A DNA stretch of 7,749 nt from Lautropia sp. Its GTDB lineage: Bacteria; Pseudomonadota; Gammaproteobacteria; Burkholderiales; Burkholderiaceae_E. The stretch's first letter is position 1. The number at the start of each line of letters is the position of its first letter. The notes beneath the pieces were generated by a model. The model ran no database searches, was not told where the DNA came from, and was given only the letters and a program-made list of their open reading frames with translations. Both the position numbers and the translations under genes were made by a program. Positions 5,721-7,749 of this stretch are shown here, one piece after another. The stretch spans positions 1 through 7,749 of the forward strand of contig JACCRJ010000383.1 in assembly GCA_013813615.1 (NCBI GenBank), read 5' to 3'.

Positions 5721-7088
5721 ATGAGCCAGGAGGGTAATCTCCAGGCACCCACGCGCCATCCGATCGAGTGGCGGAACCCGGCTTTCCATGACGAAGCCGC
5801 GGCCGTCGCGGAGATGGAGCGTGTCTTCGATATCTGCCACGGATGCCGCCGTTGCGTGAGCCTGTGCCAGTCGTTTCCGACCTTGTTCGACCTGGTCGAC
5901 GGGACCGCAGACGGCGAGGTGCACGGCGTCGCAAAAGAGGCCTACTGGGAGGTGGTGGACCAGTGCTACCTCTGCGACCTCTGCTACATGACCAAGTGCC
6001 CCTACGTGCCGCCGCACCCGTGGAACCTGGACTTTCCGCACCTGATGCTGCGGGCCAAGGCAATCAAGCACCGCAAGGGCGGGGTCGGCGCCGGCGAGAA
6101 GTTCCTGGCGTCTACCGATATCCACGGCCAGTTGGCCGGCATTCCGGTCGTCGTCCAGGCAGTCAACGCGCTCAACCGCACGAAGCCGGTCCGCCAGCTG
6201 ATGGACAAGACGCTGGGGGTCCATCCGGATGCCTGGATGCCGGAGCTCGCGTCCAGCCGCTTCAGATGGAGCGCAGCACGCAGCGCCAGGAAGAAAGGGA
6301 AAGGCAAGGCAGGCGTCGTTACCGACGGGGCGCGCACGCCGGGCAAGGTGGCGATCTTCGCCACCTGCTACGTCAACTACAACGAGCCGGGAATCGGGCA
6401 CGACCTTCTGAAGGTGCTGGAGCACAACGCGATCCCCTGTGTGATCGTCAAGAAGGAGAAGTGCTGCGGGATGCCGAAGCTGGAACTCGGCGACCTCGAG
6501 GCGGTGGCGGCCCACAAGGCGGCCAACATTCCGGTGCTTGCGAACTACGCGCGTGAGGGTTACGCCATCCTGAGCGCCATCCCCAGCTGCACGCTGATGT
6601 TCAAGCAGGAGCTCCCGCTGATGTTCCCGGAGTGCACCGATACCGCGGCGGTCCAGGCTGCCATGTTCGATCCGTTCGAATACCTGATCGCCCGCCACAA
6701 GGACGGTCTGCTCAACCTGGACTTCAAGACGCCGCTCGGCAAGGTCAGCTACCACGTCCCGTGCCACGGGCGGGTGCAGAAGATCGGCCGCAAGACCGAG
6801 GAAATGTTCAAGCTGGTCGGACAGACTGTGTCAGTCACCCTGAACACCGTCGAGCGCTGCTCGGGGCACGCAGGCACCTACGGCGTCAAGAAGAAGACCC
6901 ACCCCGCCGCCATGAAGATCGGCCGGCCGGTGTTCAAGTCGATGGCGAAGGACGATCCTGACCACATCAGCAGCGACTGCGCACTGGCCGGCCACCACAT
7001 CGCCCAGGGGATGGAGCAGGCGGGGACGCCGGCGAAATCCCTCAGCCACCCGCTGAGCCTGCTGCGGCTGGCCTACGGACTCGACTGA
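5721..7088 (+). CDS. GlpC/HdrD-like iron-sulfur protein with two 4Fe-4S motifs and CCG domains
   Basis: A 455-residue soluble electron-transfer protein of the family containing GlpC and the HdrD/HdrB-type heterodisulfide reductase subunits. The N-terminal ferredoxin-like part has two cysteine sets: C39, C42, C45, C49 (CxxCxxCxxxC) and C82, C85, C88, C93 followed by P (CxxCxxCxxxxCP, one residue longer than usual in the last gap). A basic linker (about 181-198) precedes two cysteine-rich CCG-type domains. The first has C216, then C248-C249-G250, then C290; the second has C348, then C380-S-G, then C420. Both keep 31 residues between the first two cysteine sites, but the second has CSG instead of CCG and neither keeps the final CxxC pair. 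The ATG at 5721 is chosen because AGGAG sits 8 bases upstream; an in-frame ATG at 5658 adds 21 residues coded by a tandem duplication. Its position between rubrerythrin and DUF3501 suggests it passes electrons to rubrerythrin. The family is secure and the partner is inferred. Confidence 0.92.
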   Translation: MSQEGNLQAPTRHPIEWRNPAFHDEAAAVAEMERVFDICHGCRRCVSLCQSFPTLFDLVDGTADGEVHGVAKEAYWEVVDQCYLCDLCYMTKCPYVPPHPWNLDFPHLMLRAKAIKHRKGGVGAGEKFLASTDIHGQLAGIPVVVQAVNALNRTKPVRQLMDKTLGVHPDAWMPELASSRFRWSAARSARKKGKGKAGVVTDGARTPGKVAIFATCYVNYNEPGIGHDLLKVLEHNAIPCVIVKKEKCCGMPKLELGDLEAVAAHKAANIPVLANYAREGYAILSAIPSCTLMFKQELPLMFPECTDTAAVQAAMFDPFEYLIARHKDGLLNLDFKTPLGKVSYHVPCHGRVQKIGRKTEEMFKLVGQTVSVTLNTVERCSGHAGTYGVKKKTHPAAMKIGRPVFKSMAKDDPDHISSDCALAGHHIAQGMEQAGTPAKSLSHPLSLLRLAYGLD

Positions 7089-7102
7089 GCGGAGCAAGCG
7101 CA

Positions 7103-7690
7103 ATGGCAATCACCCCGGACAGCCTCATGACGCTGGAGGCCTATTCCAAGTTCCGCAAGGCGAACAAGGCGCAACACATTGCCCGCCGCCGCCTGCGCAG
7201 CGTGCGCCTCGGCGAGCACCTCAACCTGCAGTTCGAGGACGAGCAGACGGTGCGGATCCAGATCCAGGAGATGCTGCGCATCGAGAAGATCTTCGAGGAG
7301 GAAGCCATCCAGGACGAGATCGACACCTACCAGCCGCTGGTGCCGGATGGCAGCAACTGGAAGGCCACGGTGCTTATTGAATTCCCCGATCCGAACGAAC
7401 GCCGCCGGGAACTGGGGCGCCTGATCGGGATCGAAGACCGGCTGTACGTCGAAGTCGAAGGCTACCCGCGCGCCTACGCGATTGCCGACGAAGACCTCGA
7501 CCGGGAGAACGACGAGAAGACTTCGGCGGTGCATTTCGTGCGGTTCGAGTTCGGCAGTGCGGCCAGGCGGGCCGTCCTCGCAGGCGCCAGCGTCAAGCTG
7601 GGCTGCGACCACACCAACTATCCGGCACACACGACGATTCCGGCTGAAACGCTGGCCGCACTCGCGGGGGACTTGAAAACGCCTGCTTGA
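7103..7690 (+). CDS. DUF3501 family protein
   Basis: A 195-residue protein that I recognise as DUF3501, a family without an established function as far as I know. Its recognisable blocks are QEMLRIE (55-61), PDGSNWKAT (81-89) and a long conserved-looking segment from AIADEDL to VHF (126-145). It has no signal peptide or membrane segment, is rich in Glu and Arg, and has one cysteine (C168) beside H170 in GCDHTNY. Glu- and His-rich stretches could in principle bind metal, but no classical motif is visible. The start has GGAG 8 bases upstream, and it begins 14 bases after the Fe-S gene stop, so the two are almost certainly co-transcribed. Context with rubrerythrin and a GlpC/HdrD-like protein points to a role in peroxide defence or in maturation or docking of that electron chain. 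The stop codon lies in the first unit of a 12-bp tandem repeat. Confidence 0.9.
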   Translation: MAITPDSLMTLEAYSKFRKANKAQHIARRRLRSVRLGEHLNLQFEDEQTVRIQIQEMLRIEKIFEEEAIQDEIDTYQPLVPDGSNWKATVLIEFPDPNERRRELGRLIGIEDRLYVEVEGYPRAYAIADEDLDRENDEKTSAVHFVRFEFGSAARRAVLAGASVKLGCDHTNYPAHTTIPAETLAALAGDLKTPA

Positions 7691-7739
7691 GCGCCTGCTT
7701 GAGCGCCTGCTTGAGCGCCTGCTTGAGGGGCCTGCCTGA
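7679..7739 (+). repeat. 12-bp tandem repeat starting on the DUF3501 stop codon
   Basis: GCGCCTGCTTGA is repeated exactly at 7691-7702, 7703-7714 and 7715-7726. It is preceded by a one-mismatch copy (7679-7690, holding the last codons and the stop) and followed by a degenerate copy (7727-7739). Twelve bases are four codons, so every intact unit repeats a TGA in the same frame (7688, 7700, 7712, 7724). It looks like a slippage-generated minisatellite. Confidence 0.85.
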
Positions 7740-7749
7740 GCGCTCGCCG

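Noticed and set aside
5703..6767. A 354-codon minus-strand frame across the Fe-S gene
   Set aside because: It is a shadow of the Fe-S protein gene, composed of Arg/Val/Leu/His-rich sequence without family signatures.
7679..7739. CRISPR-like array
   Set aside because: The 12-bp units are directly adjacent with no unique spacers, and no cas gene is present, so this is a simple tandem repeat.

Overview
This is a GC-rich, densely coding bacterial window with seven complete protein genes and no RNA gene, insertion sequence, prophage or CRISPR array that I can see. Codon use, gene families and gene order suggest a proteobacterium, most likely beta- or gamma-proteobacterial. That is an inference from remembered family resemblance, not a database result.

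Layout. (1) 120-2249, plus strand: a full-length elongation factor G. It lies outside the ribosomal str operon and has a longer switch I region than E. coli FusA, so it looks like an EF-G paralogue. (2) 2272-3414, minus strand: a class V PLP-dependent aminotransferase of the alanine/serine-glyoxylate type, convergent with EF-G across a 22-bp gap. (3) 3415-3555: a 141-bp divergent intergenic region with an 11-bp perfect inverted repeat and a short hairpin in the aminotransferase leader. (4) 3556-4023 and 4050-5009, plus strand: a GNAT acetyltransferase followed 26 bp later by a metallo-beta-lactamase-fold protein. The latter keeps the zinc site 1 ligands but appears to have lost all the specific site 2 ligands. 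(5) 5160-7690, plus strand: a short rubrerythrin with no rubredoxin domain, a GlpC/HdrD-like double [4Fe-4S] protein with CCG-type domains, and a DUF3501 protein. Before this block there is a 150-bp leader with a 17-bp dyad and a 9-bp tandem repeat. After it a 12-bp tandem repeat begins on the DUF3501 stop codon.

How the genes work together. The three genes at 5160-7690 are the most coherent functional unit. Rubrerythrins reduce hydrogen peroxide at a diiron site and normally receive electrons through a rubredoxin domain or protein. This one has the diiron ligands but no rubredoxin domain, and its neighbour is an electron-transfer iron-sulfur protein. A peroxide-reducing electron chain with DUF3501 as an accessory of unknown role is a reasonable inference. 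I recall this trio as a recurrent neighbourhood, but its biochemistry is not established to my knowledge. The aminotransferase, GNAT and MBL genes may share regulation through the divergent region, but nothing in the sequence fixes their substrates.
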